From the NCBI GenBank assembly GCA_948470475.1, contig OX419339.1:10000502-10064501 (forward strand): a DNA stretch of 64,000 bases, read 5' to 3'. Made by a program: the position numbers and the translations under genes. The notes beneath the pieces are model-generated. The model was not told the DNA's origin. It was given only the letters and a program-made list of their open reading frames with translations, and made no database searches. Each line of letters opens with the position of its first letter. Within the stretch, counting starts at the first letter, position 1. The stretch is from Galaxea fascicularis. Lineage: Eukaryota > Cnidaria > Anthozoa > Scleractinia > Euphylliidae. Below, piece after piece: positions 12,101-24,044 of the stretch.

Positions 12101-15100
12101 TCATGTAACAATCACCAAGCGGAGACCTTTTTTGTTTTTTGACAAAGTATAGTGTTGGGTTTGCTGGAGATGTCAAAATTATGGTAACTTATTGTCTCGA
12201 GGCCAGTGAAGATTATTTTAAAGTGAAAAGTAAAAAGTTTTGTTATTTTTAATATTATATTCTGGATGTGAAAATCACTCTTGCCAAACCGGTTGTGTTG
12301 TTCGTAATTTGTACTCGCCCGACAGTTTGGGGTGAGCAGGCAAGGGCCAAGGGCCAATGTCCAACCCTGTTTATGAAATGCTACAAGTAAGATCAAGTTA
12401 TTGTCTGCATTGTTACTTTTCATCCTTCTTTGAACACATTGAAGAACCAGCAATAACCGACTCTCTGATATTTGTTATCCTAGAAATCCTAGAAGACGGA
12501 GCCGCTCAGGAAGTCGCGACAGGTAAGGTTTCTCTATTTTAGTTGCAGTACTGATTTACATGATCAAAACTCTAAAAGGCAGCAACAGGTGAATGCAGGA
12601 ATTCATTTCACAAACCATCTTGTCATCCACTGTTTTCAAACCATATTATTCCCATATAATGCATACATGTGAGTTTTTCTTAAAGTGACCTTATCTACCT
12701 GTCATGACAGTTTTTATGTAACAGTGTTTGTTTGTTCATTTGTTTAGACATCAAAAGAGAGGCAGCCGCTCAGCAAGTCGTGACAGGTAAGGTATCTTAG
12801 AGAGGTATACTGTTATGTTTTTGTGCAAGTACATTGGGAGAGTAAAAAAAGACAGGCTTGTTTTGTCCAGCTTGTTTGCATAACACTTTGTTTGCCTTTC
12901 CTCAATATTACTGGTAGAAATTTTTTTAATCATTAAGTTAGTGGCAAGGAAGCTTCAGGAAACCTTCAGGTTTAACTCATCTTGTCCTACCGTACTTCTG
13001 TGTCTTCTGCACATTTCTTCCATTATTCCTAAAATCAAAATACAAACTTTCACTTATTTTGCATTCAAATTGGGATCCCGAGACAAAGGAAATTGTAGAG
13101 TTGTGATTTATTGTGTAAAGGGTTTTTAACTGCATTTTGTGGTGAGGTTTGTAATTTTGTAGGTGTCCTGAGTACTTCAGGAATATCTTGCTTGCTCTCT
13201 TCAGGGTTCGCACATGCCTTGGAAGTCCTTGAATTTCAAAATAAAAATTCAAGGCCTTAAAAGTCCTTGAACATTGCAGTCAGTGCTGGAAAGTCCTTGA
13301 AATTTGTTGCCAATTTTATCCAACAAAGCTTCACAAGTATCTGAGATGAAAATCAGCACACACTCTACTTTGAGCACCTGATGTGGTATTATATTGGCTT
13401 GATTTTGCCCCTCTTGGAGTCCTTGAAAAATGGAAAAATGTGTCCTTGAAAGGCCTTGAAAAGTTCTTGAATTTTTGGTCGAAAGAAGTGTACGAACCCT
13501 GTCTCTTACTAGTCACATACCATTTCTGACTTAAAGTACAGCTCAAAAGTTACCAGTCGCAACGTGCGCTACATGAATCGCGTAGCATGAGACTCACCAA
13601 TGTGAAAATTTCTGGAATAAATTAAATATTACCACAATGCAAAATCAATTAATTTCATGCATCACTTTTGTTGAGTACCAGTTTTACTGCACTATTTGTT
13701 CTACCAAATTTAAGTTGTTCCTAATTTTCTTCCTTGCAAAATGATCATGGTTGTTATTTGCAAATCGAAAAGGAAAGATTGGTCATGAGCGATATTCGAT
13801 GCACAAGTATTTAATTGGTATGTTTGTTGTTTACAACAGCATTGACTAAATTTTAGGCATTTTGTCAGTTCTGTCATCGCTACGTTGAATGATCTTGTTT
13901 TCTAAATTCGTTAGGGACATAATCAAGAGTCAGTTCGGCACAAATAAATTGGTAGCGACTGTTTTGTACTGTATTTTGCTTTCCTATCACAAATTTGCAT
14001 AACCACAAAACTGCTGGTGTGTTATTTAAAAACTTTGTCTGCACTAAAGATGAGCTGAAAATTCATTTGTTTTATGGCTACACACTTGAGAAATTGAGAA
14101 ACTCAAAGCGATATGGACTTTACTTCAATTCCATCTGTTGGAATTCACACCATGTAGAAATTTGAAGTTCATTGTAGCAACAGCAAAGTTTGTTAGCTGC
14201 ATAAAAAGATTTGCCAAGGAGAAATTTCGTAGCACTCGACATGATTCGCATAGTGCGTGACTGTGGTAACTTACTTTGGAGTGGTACTGTATGTATTTCT
14301 GGCGACAGTAAAATGTAGTGTCAAAAAATTTGGGTTCATAGGGTACCAAAGTTCAATGTCCATCTTAACACTAGTAAACAGTTATCAAACCTAACCAAGG
14401 TATTCAGTTGAGATAGTGTAAAACCAAAGAGGCTGTTTTATTAAAATAATTTTGTCTTGCAGAAGACGTAGGCGGCAGAGCAGCAGTGGAAGCAGAAGCC
14501 GTTCAGGAAGCCCAAGACGTAAAAGGTTTGTTTGACAGTCCCTAACCCCTGTTTGACCAAATTGCAGAGCTTAAATTTCTGTCTTGATGTCAAGAAAATG
14601 CCACTCTAAGCTGTAAGGTTGATTAACATGGTGTACAGCTTATAAGTTGGTGTGACCTATTTGGTTTTTACATTATTACATGTCACATGGTTTTCTACTA
14701 AATCGCGACAGTCCAGGTGAAATGAAAGTTTGATTGTCAACCTGAATTTCATATTAATTTGTTGTATTGAGACACTCAATACACCTCTGTCATTGTAGAG
14801 GTAAGAAGTGGCAATCTTGATTTGCTCTTGGCAGCAGTTCTTCACTTAATAGCAGTGTTTCTCCACTTATTATTCATAATAAAAAAAAAAAAAGGAAAGA
14901 GAGAGAGAGAAGAAAGGGCATTGGATTAAGCTAATAATGAAATGGTTTAATTAACTTATTTTCCAGCACTGATCACAGAGGAGCTAGACGGGAAAGAAAA
15001 AGTGATAGTGGTAGCCCAAGCCCAGCTAAGCAAAAAAGGAAAGAAGATGTGGAGGGAATAGATGGCAGTGGAAGCCCAGTTGATCAGCATCTTGAAAGGT

Positions 15101-18100
15101 AACTTTAGAGGCCACAAAAACAATTTGAACTTGACAGTAGTCAATAGGACAGCAACAAAAACATCATTTGAAAAAGAAACTTCCCGTTTTTGTTACTCTG
15201 TCGTGATTATTCCAATTTACTTAACTAAAAAAAATTCTGGCGAACTGTCCAAGGTTTGAATTACTGTGAATGGTGTTAAAGTAAAGATAAAGAACAGGGC
15301 ATTTTTCACCCCATTGAGAACCATATCCCAGCTCTTTGCTTGAAATGTATTGTTGCAAAATCAGGCAAAACCCCTACTGACATGCACAGGCAATGTTTGC
15401 TGTGATGAAACACAACAAAATTGTGAGCACTGGTCAGTTCTGTAATAGTTCCTTTTTGGTTTTGCAGAAGAGAACTGAAACCTGCAGAGGATATAACACC
15501 AGAAGAAAGAGATGCTAGGACTGCCTTTTGTATGCAGCTTGCAAGGAACATCAGGCCTAGAGATTTAGAGGAGTTCTTTTCAAAAGTGGGACAAGTAAGT
15601 CTTGAATGTTGATTAGTGTAAAGGAGTTTTGACATCTTGTAAATCCATCTTTGTTTGTTTGTGTAAATCCCTAGATTTATTGTCTTGTAGGTTGCAGATG
15701 TGCGAATCATATCAGATCGCAACTCTAGACGGTCCAAAGGAATTGCCTATGTTGAGTTCACTGACAGATCTGCTGTTCCTTTGGTATGTATGTATGTATG
15801 TATTTTTTTTAGCCAAGAATTTTAAGATCTTTTGGTGAGAGTTCCAAGAGAATTAACTAGGTATACTAAGTTATTCCCCCCTTCCCCCCGTCCCCCCGTC
15901 CCCCCCCCCCCCCAAAAAAAAAAAATAAATAAAAGGCCTCAAGGAAAACATGCGGTTACTGGTAGTAAATAACAACCACAATGGTTCAAAATTTTAGTTT
16001 AATGCTAAGTATTCTTTTAAAATTTGAGTACTCAATATACACATTCTCTGCACCAAAAAAAGGAAGGTTCGCATGATTATATTTAGGATTGTGAATTCGG
16101 AACTTATATCAAAGATCAATACAATGAGTCAGCATAACCATGCAAAGTACCATCTGTTTATACATTGTAGACACACTTACACTAAAGATAAATTTGCTGT
16201 TATCAAAGAATTACGGTGTGCAATGACTTTACCAAATAGTTGTCAGTCTAATTCTTTGAATAAAATTTGTTCACAAGGGTTCAAACCATTTTGGAACTAA
16301 GAAAAGATGCATTACTTTGCTGTAGAAATATTGTTTCCTCCTTAAATTTTGCTTGATTGTGATGTGACAAGTTGTTTACTCATTGTGCAAATATTATAGC
16401 CTTGGGAATCCATTCATTAACACTCATTGCAGAGGAAAGAAGGAAACACTGGAAAAGGAAATGGACGCTAGATTCAAAACAGACAACATTTAATTTTCGA
16501 AAATTTAAGGTGGTTCTGAACTCCATGTACAGAATTTGTTTAAACTTTGCTAAAAGTTGCATCTCATACTGCTTATCAAAATTCTATAATAAGAAAAAAT
16601 TTCACCGTGCAGTTTTTGAAATATAAGCGCTTAAAGTTGAAATTAAGGGTGTTTTTAGCAGGTCACAGTGTTGCTATGGTAATCTATAGTGTCACGGAAA
16701 TAATACCAACGTATTCACCAATGATTGGGCAGTTTTTTGATATCATGATTGTAACATCAACTGACAGAGTGGCATTAATGACCCATCAAAATCTACGTCT
16801 AGGAAAGTGCTGGGAACTGTTTTGAGCCACCTTAATGCCAGTCGTTGTTCTCCTAAATCCATCGTGGCAACTGAACTACTACGATGTTGACAAATAATTC
16901 ACGATGCTTGCCCACACCACATATCAAAGGCAAGCGTATAAATACATGTACAACCCTAGATTTTCTCCATTCGTGTTTAAAATTAATTATCAAATTATGA
17001 CGAAAAACTCATTGCACAGACAACATAATTATCTTGCTGAAGAACTGTTTACCTGATCACGTTTAAGAATTTCCAATTTGCAAACAAGGCGTAAAAATGT
17101 CTACTAATACCTGACCATACATGTCTCCCATGAAATGCTTCTGAGTCTGTTTCATGCTGTGCCTAAGCTGTGTTACGAGTTAACTGCACTAAATATAGTC
17201 CACTGAAAGGACATGCATGGGAAAAGGAGTCTGCAAGGTCCTATGTTTTGACTACGTAGAGGTCAGTGGTCATGGAGATTGTAGACATTCGTAGCATTTT
17301 GTAGTGCCGTGTTTGCAAAATGTTTGTGCTCAACCTCGAAATATTTTAACTTGAAAGGTAATATTCAATGAGATGGTACCAATTACAAACAACTTGAAAA
17401 AAGGAGATATTTTCAGTGAAAATCGATTACAAGAACTTAGTAAATCTCAAGATTGTTTTCAGTCTCACTTAGTGAGATTACCCTGAAAGTTTCCGAAAAG
17501 TCATGGACACTCTTACTCATGCACCCAATGACATTATGGTGACTGGCTTAACAGCCTGTAACGACAAAAAGAAGTTATTCACATTTTCTATCCAAGCCCC
17601 TTATGATCCTTTTTTTTGTTGTAATTTGGATGCATCGAGGCCACGTTTTGGCCTTGTGATCTCAGTGTGAGCTGACACGATGTTTTGTATTAATTATTAA
17701 TTAAGATAGTCTCTCCCTCCTGCCCCCCACCCTGTTCTGATAGAAGTTGACACCTCAACACCTAGCCATACTATATGACTCTTTTTATAGGATTAACGCT
17801 TTGCTTTTTGTTTCTTAGGCCATTAATTTGTCCGGTCAAAAACTTTTGGGTGCTCCTATCATGGTAATGCCAACACAAGCAGAAAAGAACAGAGCAGCTG
17901 CTGAGGCTGAGAAGCTTAAGAACCCACCTGGGCCAACAAGATTATATGTAGGATCACTTCATTTTAACATAACAGAGCAAATGATCAAAGCCATATTTGA
18001 ACCCTTCGGGACTGTGGAAAGTGTGCAACTGATTTATGATTCAGAAACCGGAAGATCAAAAGGGTACGGCTTTCTCCAATTCAAAGAAGCAGATGCTGCT

Positions 18101-20247
18101 AGGCAAGCCATGGATCAGATGAATGGATTTGAGCTTGCAGGGAGACCCATGAAGGTTGGCCCTGTAACTGAAAGAGGAGATTCATCATCATACTCATTTC
18201 TAGATGATGAGGAGTATGAAAAGGGAGGTGTAGAATTGAACTCCACAGCCAGGGCTGCTCTGATGGCCAAGTTATCTCAAGGGCATTCAGCAGGTTGGTG
18301 CTGTTTGTATACCTGTCAACATATGTCAAAAAAAGCCTGAAATACATAATGCCACAAAATGTATGGTGTACAATTATTGTTCAAATTGTCTCAGAGTTTA
18401 TGTACTGTTCAATTTTGGGAACTCTTCAAATTTAGCCTTAAACGATTTTTAACCCATCGACACCTGGAAATTTTGGAGGTAAACGCTGTTTGAAGCAAGT
18501 TGAGACATCTTCTGGTCACTGACTGGCCAAAAAGAATCTGAAATATTTGCAATTTGAGTGCCTAGCCTGTTGCTGCTGATCCCAAATTACAGCGTTTGAG
18601 CATAATTATGGTTATGAAAGACTAAGGAAAGACTGAAAGACATTGGTGTACCAGAACAGTCCCAGTGACTTAAATATGTTTACCTCACTAAAAACCTTTG
18701 GTTTGAATTCTGTTGCTTACTTGCACCTGTAGGGTTGGCTGTACCTGGTGTCCCAGCTCCAGTGGTTGGTGTGCAACAAGCTATGGCTGCCACAGTTGCA
18801 ATTCCTCTTCCTACCCCTTGCATTATGCTGCTGAATATGTTTGATCCAGCAAAGTAAGTAATTACTTGTTTTCCATAAGGCGGTTTTTGTGTTCTGGTTT
18901 GTGTCTCAAGTGATTAGAAATGTGGTAGGGTCTAATATCAGTTGTATAGGAGGTGGTTGGGTGTTTTTAGAACTTGTTAGAGTTAAAGAAACCCTGGTCA
19001 CTGTAATAGACCGTTTAGCATTGTAACAAATGACGCATTTACATATAAATTGCTCTGTTGTTATGGTATTGGTCCTATCATGCTAATGGGCTGTTAAAAT
19101 TTGCTTCTGTAGGGAGAAAGACCCTGACTGGGATGCTGATATTCGAGATGATGTACTTGAAGAATGCACTAAATACGGCCATGTTTTCCACATTCACGTG
19201 GACAAAACTTCGCACCAGGTTTGTGGTGAACCATATTAACAGTCCACTTGCCATCCACATGTATGGACCAGTAGCTGGTAGTGACACAGTTCGTACCTAA
19301 ACTGTGCAAGGCAGAGTTGTCAAGTTGACAATCTGTCACAAACTTAACTGTTTATGGTATAGTGCCTTAGTATTGTACACTGCAGATGCAAGGTCTTGAA
19401 ATGAAAAATCTGTTGATATATTTGTGAATTATGGGTGCTCAAAATGGTTTCGTTATTTTTAAACACCAGTTCTTTGATTGTTTCCTTAAAAGTGGTATCC
19501 AGAAAATGCCTAATTATTTCTCAATAAGTTGTGACCATTTTTTAAACAAGTTACCATAGCAAGTCTACAGCCTCTTAGAAACACCCTTAATTTTAGCATT
19601 ATATGCCTGAAACTCAAAAATGAGTTCGGTGACCCCCGTTGTTTAGTATTAAATTGCAATCAGCATATCAGGATTCTTTCTGCGAAGTTTTAAAAATATC
19701 TGTAGAGCGGGTTCAGAGCCACCTTAAATTATCGAAATCTTATACCAAACTAGGACTAAAGTATCGAGGAATATCCCAGCAGAGTAGCCGACCACTAAGT
19801 GGTGTTTTTCGTCATGTTAACAATAGTACTTATGTTGCATCTACAGTTCCCTCTAGAACTGTTTCGTAATTATTTAATTAAATAATTATGATGAAGAAAT
19901 GAAACCCTCTTTTTAATTTCATTGTCAAAAAGAGTAGCTAAGTTCTGGTCATTTCCTTACCTCTCAGGGAGTTGTATATGTCAAATGTAGCAATGCTGAA
20001 GTAGCTGCAAGTGCTTCAAAAGCCCTTCATGGAAGATGGTTTGCCGGTAGGTTCATTGGATTAATTTGTTTTTATTTGTCATTACACACAGAAAAGCTGT
20101 AATTTATACAACTCAAGTAAACGATGGTTTTCTCTTTAATTTCCAGGGAAACAAATCATAGCGAGAGCCGTTCCCCTAGCAAACTACCATGCTATGTTCC
20201 CTCAGGCAGTGTCTCTGATAAAGCCATTACAACCATCCACGTACTGA
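9129..20247 (+). CDS. RBM39: RBM39 / CAPER-alpha, U2AF65-related splicing factor and coactivator
   Basis: Fifteen coding exons join in frame to 526 aa: 9129-9182, 10231-10304, 11540-11578, 11934-11972, 12484-12522, 12748-12786, 14463-14525, 14967-15098, 15468-15594, 15691-15783, 17819-18293, 18733-18853, 19113-19218, 19968-20046, 20147-20247. The protein starts MTDDFDVEAMLEAPYRKE, the conserved RBM39 N-terminus. An Arg/Ser domain follows (about residues 43-116), then RRM1 (FCMQLA at 180, SKGIAYVEF at 217), RRM2 (LYVGSL at 275, KGYGFLQF at 314) and a C-terminal UHM-type RRM3 whose GRWFAG (489-494) holds the loop that binds ULM peptides of SF3B1 and U2AF65. It acts in nuclear speckles in splice-site recognition. 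Length and order match the vertebrate protein (about 530 aa). The odd feature is the RS domain, built from four 39-nt exons. Confidence 0.96.
11540..12786 (+). other. RBM39: Four consecutive 39-nt phase-2 exons encoding RS repeats
   Basis: Exons at 11540-11578, 11934-11972, 12484-12522 and 12748-12786 are all exactly 39 nt. Each starts by completing an Arg codon begun as AG and ends with AG. They encode SRRSRSGSKSRD, HRRRKSRSGSRD, NPRRRSRSGSRD and HQKRGSRSASRD, each followed by the split Arg. All are preceded by good acceptors and followed by gtaag donors. Skipping any number keeps the frame. The following exon (14463-14525, 63 nt) has the same phase and flavour. Confidence 0.93.
13202..13501. 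mobile_element. 300-bp TIR element with a 6-bp target duplication
   Basis: The element starts cagggttcgcacatgcctt and ends gtgtacgaaccctg. It is flanked on both sides by tctctt (13196-13201 and 13502-13507). Internally the word agtccttgaa recurs six or more times in both orientations. The design is that of a dispersed repeat found in many animal genomes (family name not certain). It lies in RBM39 intron 6. Confidence 0.88.
14881..14918 (+). repeat. Purine-only low-complexity tract
   Basis: A run of A followed by alternating GA (aaaggaaagagagagagaga) sits in the intron upstream of RBM39 exon 8. Confidence 0.85.
15876..15934 (+). repeat. Poly-C / poly-A low-complexity tract
   Basis: C runs broken by single G or TT, a 14-base C run, then a 13-base A run. 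The minus strand has four or more G runs and could form a G-quadruplex. It lies in the intron between RBM39 exons 10 and 11. Confidence 0.9.
16509..16831. mobile_element. MITE flanked by TTAA, piggyBac-like ends
   Basis: It starts ggtggttctgaactcc and ends aactgttttgagccacc, imperfect inverted copies, with ttaa directly outside both ends (16505-16508 and 16832-16835). TTAA duplications are the hallmark of piggyBac-type transposition. No transposase is visible. Confidence 0.8.
19490..19723. mobile_element. Second TTAA-flanked MITE, diverged copy
   Basis: The right end gggttcagagccacc followed by ttaa (19724-19727) matches the element at 16509-16831. The left end (ttaa at 19486, then aagtggtatccagaaaa) is more diverged. 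It lies in the RBM39 intron between exons 13 and 14. Confidence 0.6.
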
Positions 20248-20700
20248 ACTCCAGTTGGTAGGATGCAGGCGTCATAACCCATTTGTTGTCAGCCCTTATA
20301 ATTGATTTGTTGCTTGTCCCGTTTGTAAATATAATTAAAGCAGAAGGAATCAACAGTTGCGAAATTGTTACTTGTTCACAAGCATGGTTTGAAAAAAATA
20401 GATGGAAAACAAGAATGCCTCGACGATTTCAGAATTTTCGAGTTCAGTACTACTGTCAGTTATGCTTGACCCTCAGAGCTCTTGATCAACTTTTTGGATC
20501 GCTCGAGTCGTTGATTACATAATTTGTGATCAGTTTAGAATTGCAGCTGTAACTGTTAAGGTTTCTGTGAATTTTAGCAGCACTGGTAGTCGGTTTTAAA
20601 TTCATTTGCAGGCATATTTGAAAAAGATTGTAGTTGTTGAGCAGTTGTAACTATATTAATTTTGTAGTGAACAATTAAAATGTGAGAAGTGAGACCGTTG
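20248..20700 (+). terminator. RBM39 3' UTR with candidate poly(A) signal
   Basis: After the TGA (20245-20247) the sequence is AT-rich, with an attaaa hexamer at 20674-20679 and a GT-rich stretch after it (gtgagaccgttggtgttgatg), consistent with 3' end processing near 20.70 kb. Confidence 0.5.
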
Positions 20701-20739
20701 GTGTTGATGCCTGGCTATTTTCTCCTTCAAGTAGTTGGT

Positions 20740-21038
20740 TATGCGATTGCGTAAAGAAGCCCGAACGTGAATAAAGTATCATTTTCGACCTCTGGCCGGT
20801 TCCGAAATATGCGGCCAGAGGTCGTTATTCTCGGTGCTGACCGAAAGATTATGCGTCCAGACGAACTCTCGCTGGAAATTCGTCGTTCAAGACGAATCAC
20901 GAAGGATGGTTCGTCTAGACGCCTGATGCGTCTTGTGCCCGTCTTTATACTGGAGACGCATAACCAGACGAAGTACATATCTTTGCCCAAAGTCGTCCAG
21001 ACGGATAATGCGTCTCTAGTATGAAAACGGCCAATGTC
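20740..21038. mobile_element. Palindrome-motif repeat element (gcgtccagacg type)
   Basis: The word gcgtccagacg and its complement cgtctagacgc recur at least six times. The right end reads tagtatgaaaacggcc, similar to the ends of the elements at 42.1 and 45.1 kb. A separate hairpin, gacctctggccg with cggccagaggtc, lies at 20789-20824. A left terminal copy is not seen, so the element may be partial. The 85- and 108-codon frames across it are artefacts. Confidence 0.55.
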
Positions 21039-21230
21039 CAACTTTGTGATCATATTACTCCTCATTATGTAAACCTTGGTTTCATAAGCTTCCTGACATG
21101 GTTAAATTTTACACCTGCCAATTTTTTATGACCATATTGTAGATGGAAAGCCGTCCAATTTTACCCTAACCCACGTATCTGAGCCACATAATTATACCAC
21201 TCAAATTGCGTCCCTGTAGTATCCGAGTCC

Positions 21231-21478
21231 TAGGATGCTTACCATTTACACGGAAATTCTGGTTGGAAATTCAAATGGTACATACCATTCCGTTTGGAAC
21301 GTTTTAGAAATTATGGGCCATCGGCTTAATCATTGCATTTTTTCTGCTGTTTTTGAGCTTTCCAATTGATACTAGTACATTTTGTGATTTATCCATTTTG
21401 CGTTTAGACAAGCTGCATCATTAAATATTTACACCTAAAATTTCCACCCGGATGGATCGTGTAAATGGTAAGCGCCCC
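21231..21478. mobile_element. MITE with 20-bp terminal inverted repeats
   Basis: The left end ggatgcttaccatttacacg and the right end cgtgtaaatggtaagcgcc are inverted copies. ccta or ctag lies at both borders as a possible target duplication. It is non-coding and sits between RBM39 and the GPCR. Confidence 0.82.
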
Positions 21479-22233
21479 TAGCCTTAACTAGCTAGCAAAT
21501 TATGCATAAATTGAAATGGAGGTATATATCATGCCCTTCTCCACTCCTTCACTTATTGTAAAATATCTAATTCATTATGATAATGTGGAGTAAATAAAAA
21601 GGAAAAAAAAAAAGAAAACTTGATGGCTTCTATACATATATACACGCTACTGTGGACAACGTATTCATACAAACGTTACATTTAGTTGCTCTTTATCACT
21701 CTGGATCCAGCTGCCCGTGCGAGACTCGTACTGCTTATAGTAAGATTTTTTTTTTTGTGAGACTGACATTCACAGTAATTTTCCCAAATTGCTGTAACAG
21801 TTGGCGAAAAGACTTGAAAATTAAATGGACTTTACTATTGTGTTTTTGCGAGACAACAAATAACTAAAACGAGAAACAAATTTGCCGCGGGTCATGTTTC
21901 GCTCGCATCACGGCGAAAATGGAACTGTGAGACGCCGAGTGCTACAGCTTAGGAATTGCAAGTATGTTTGTTTTTTTTTTAGGTCAAATGGCTGAGTGAC
22001 AGAAACCGAAGCGCTCATATCTCGCGATGACGTCGACATAAAGTTTGAAACATATCAACGGCTAGTACAAATGACACTACCGAAAATAGTCTTTACTCTT
22101 AATTTTAAAAACACCTGTCACAATCTGCCTTGCTGACGTAGGGGGGCTCAGTTCAGTTCTTCAACTTGACAAGCAACATTCGTTTAAATACAGTATATTG
22201 AACTCTCGCACAGGATCGGGTATCAGTTCGGAG

Positions 22234-23241
22234 ATGAGCATTTCGGCGGAGGCGACACGGATTTCAAACCAATCCAGACTAACTGGAAATTGTACAATGT
22301 CTGGTAACAAACCAGCTATGAACATGTTGAAATATTGGGTTTTCGGTGTAATCTTTCTGACTAGCCTTTGCGGAAACTGCTTCGTATGCTGGGTTGTTTG
22401 GAGACGACTTCGTATGCGAACAGTCATGAATTATTTCTTGGTTAATTTAGCCGTGGCCGACCTGGCTTTCACCCTGATATGCATTCCATTTGACTTGCCC
22501 GTACAAATGAATTCTTGCATCTGGCCTTACTTCGACGCACTTTGTAAAGTGCTCTTCCCTTTGCAGACATTATGCGCTTATGCGTCTGTCTTCACATTAA
22601 CAGCAATTGGCGTTAGCCGGTATCGCGCAATTGTTCACCCAATGAAGACCCAGATGGACCTGGTTGCTGCAAAGAGGTCTATCATTGTCATATGGATCAC
22701 TTCTTCCGTCTTAGTGCTACCATATGTGTTGGCGCTAAAGGTAGACCACACAACCGGGTATTGCGTAGAGGGATGGCCTGAACCCAGGCAAACGTACAGC
22801 CGTCTCTATTCGTTCCTGATATTTTTCACGGAGTATGCTCTGCCACTGACGTTCGTCTTCAGCTCCTACCTCAAAATCTGCCAGGAACTTCGAAAAAACG
22901 GCGCCCGCAACGGCGAGGAAGATCGGTTGCAGCCGCACCACGCGGAAGAAGCGGAAAAAGTGCTGAAAATGTCGATTGTTATAACGGTGGTTTTCGCAGG
23001 ATGTACGCTACCAAATCATATCGTGTGGCTGGCATTGGATTTCGGTGATCACAACTACTGTGCACAGTGTAATATCTGGGTTATTGTTGCCAATATCTTT
23101 GTATTTGTCAACAGCGCGGCTGACCCGATCGTGTATACGATGTTCAACGAAAAGTACCGCCAAGAGTTGAAACATCTTGTGCTGCGAAAATCACGCCGAA
23201 ACGCTAGAAGACAAAATGGAATAATGGAAGAATCACTGTGA
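22234..23241 (+). CDS. Class A (rhodopsin-like) GPCR, single exon
   Basis: One uninterrupted frame of 335 aa. I take the ATG at 22234; the frame is open for 12 more codons upstream but without an ATG. Seven hydrophobic segments are clear. Class A landmarks: GN (47-48, TM1), NLAVADLA (71-78, TM2), disulphide cysteines C104 and C177, EYALPLTF with Pro204 (TM5), NSAADPIVY (293-301, TM7) and a basic tail. N-glycosylation sites are N12 and N19. Two landmarks are unusual: the TM3 DRY is SRY (128-130) and the TM6 CWxP is CTLP (257-260). The overall pattern resembles neuropeptide-type receptors, but the ligand cannot be told. Intronless class A receptors are typical of cnidarian expansions. It signals at the plasma membrane, presumably through G proteins. 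Confidence 0.93.
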   Translation: MSISAEATRISNQSRLTGNCTMSGNKPAMNMLKYWVFGVIFLTSLCGNCFVCWVVWRRLRMRTVMNYFLVNLAVADLAFTLICIPFDLPVQMNSCIWPYFDALCKVLFPLQTLCAYASVFTLTAIGVSRYRAIVHPMKTQMDLVAAKRSIIVIWITSSVLVLPYVLALKVDHTTGYCVEGWPEPRQTYSRLYSFLIFFTEYALPLTFVFSSYLKICQELRKNGARNGEEDRLQPHHAEEAEKVLKMSIVITVVFAGCTLPNHIVWLALDFGDHNYCAQCNIWVIVANIFVFVNSAADPIVYTMFNEKYRQELKHLVLRKSRRNARRQNGIMEESL

Positions 23242-23596
23242 ATTTATTTTTATTCCAGGTATTAATTTTTTGAAACTTTGACTCGTAGCTTTTCTTTATT
23301 AATGCGAAAAAAGGAAACACGACAAAACAAGTCTTGAAATTTTGTGAGATCCTACTTGAGAAATCAAGTGGAAGCTAATATGTTCACCTCGTTTACGGTC
23401 GGACAAAATTCACTTTGAGAGTGATGAACTCTTCGATAGATAGATGATGACTGCTTACCGGCCCTGATTCTTCTTCTTATCTCGGTTTAACGTAGTCAAA
23501 AGCTGAGTCAAAAGCATATTAAAAGAAAAGTGGTGGTCGCAGCCTACTTTCAAAGGCTCAGACTTAAAGAGGATTAGGTCATCTGATGAAGAAGCA

Positions 23597-24044
23597 GGGG
23601 TACCCAACGAGCAAATTAAGAGAAAAACCTTTGAGGGATATTTCTAGGCTCCTCGTGATGTTTAAAGACCGTTCAAAGAGTTGTTTTAATCAGTTAGAAA
23701 AATTTGATCTGTTCGAATTTCTTAGCTGAAAATTAAAGTGCCCGAAAATTTTAGGGAATGAAATCTTCATCTCAAAAATTGCTAGCTGAACGTTACCTTC
23801 GAAGAACTTCTCTGCGAACTATTTGCTTACCCGAAAATGCTAGGCGACCTTTTTAAGGGCGAAAAATTGCAAAAATATCCCTTCCGAAAATCTAAGGGAC
23901 TATTTTCCCGTGTTGCGAATCTTTTAGGTGATGTTTTAATTAAGGGATCAGTATAGCTTTTTGGCAATGCATTATCCGAAAGTCTTAGAACGGGTAGACT
24001 CTCCCGAACAGATATTTCATCGAAGTTTCTCGTTGGGTGCCCCT
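23597..24044. mobile_element. 448-bp MITE, family A copy 1
   Basis: Inverted ends ggggtacccaacgag (left) and ctcgttgggtgcccct (right). The body is rich in variants of ccgaaaattttaggg. A second copy with the same ends and body words lies at 50718-51156. Confidence 0.78.

Noticed and set aside
18099..18347. 82-codon minus-strand frame
   Set aside because: It is antisense to RBM39 exon 11, whose plus-strand reading is a conserved RRM.
20739..21065. Frames of 85 and 108 codons on opposite strands
   Set aside because: They overlap the gcgtccagacg repeat element, are Arg/Ser-rich by composition and lack any domain.
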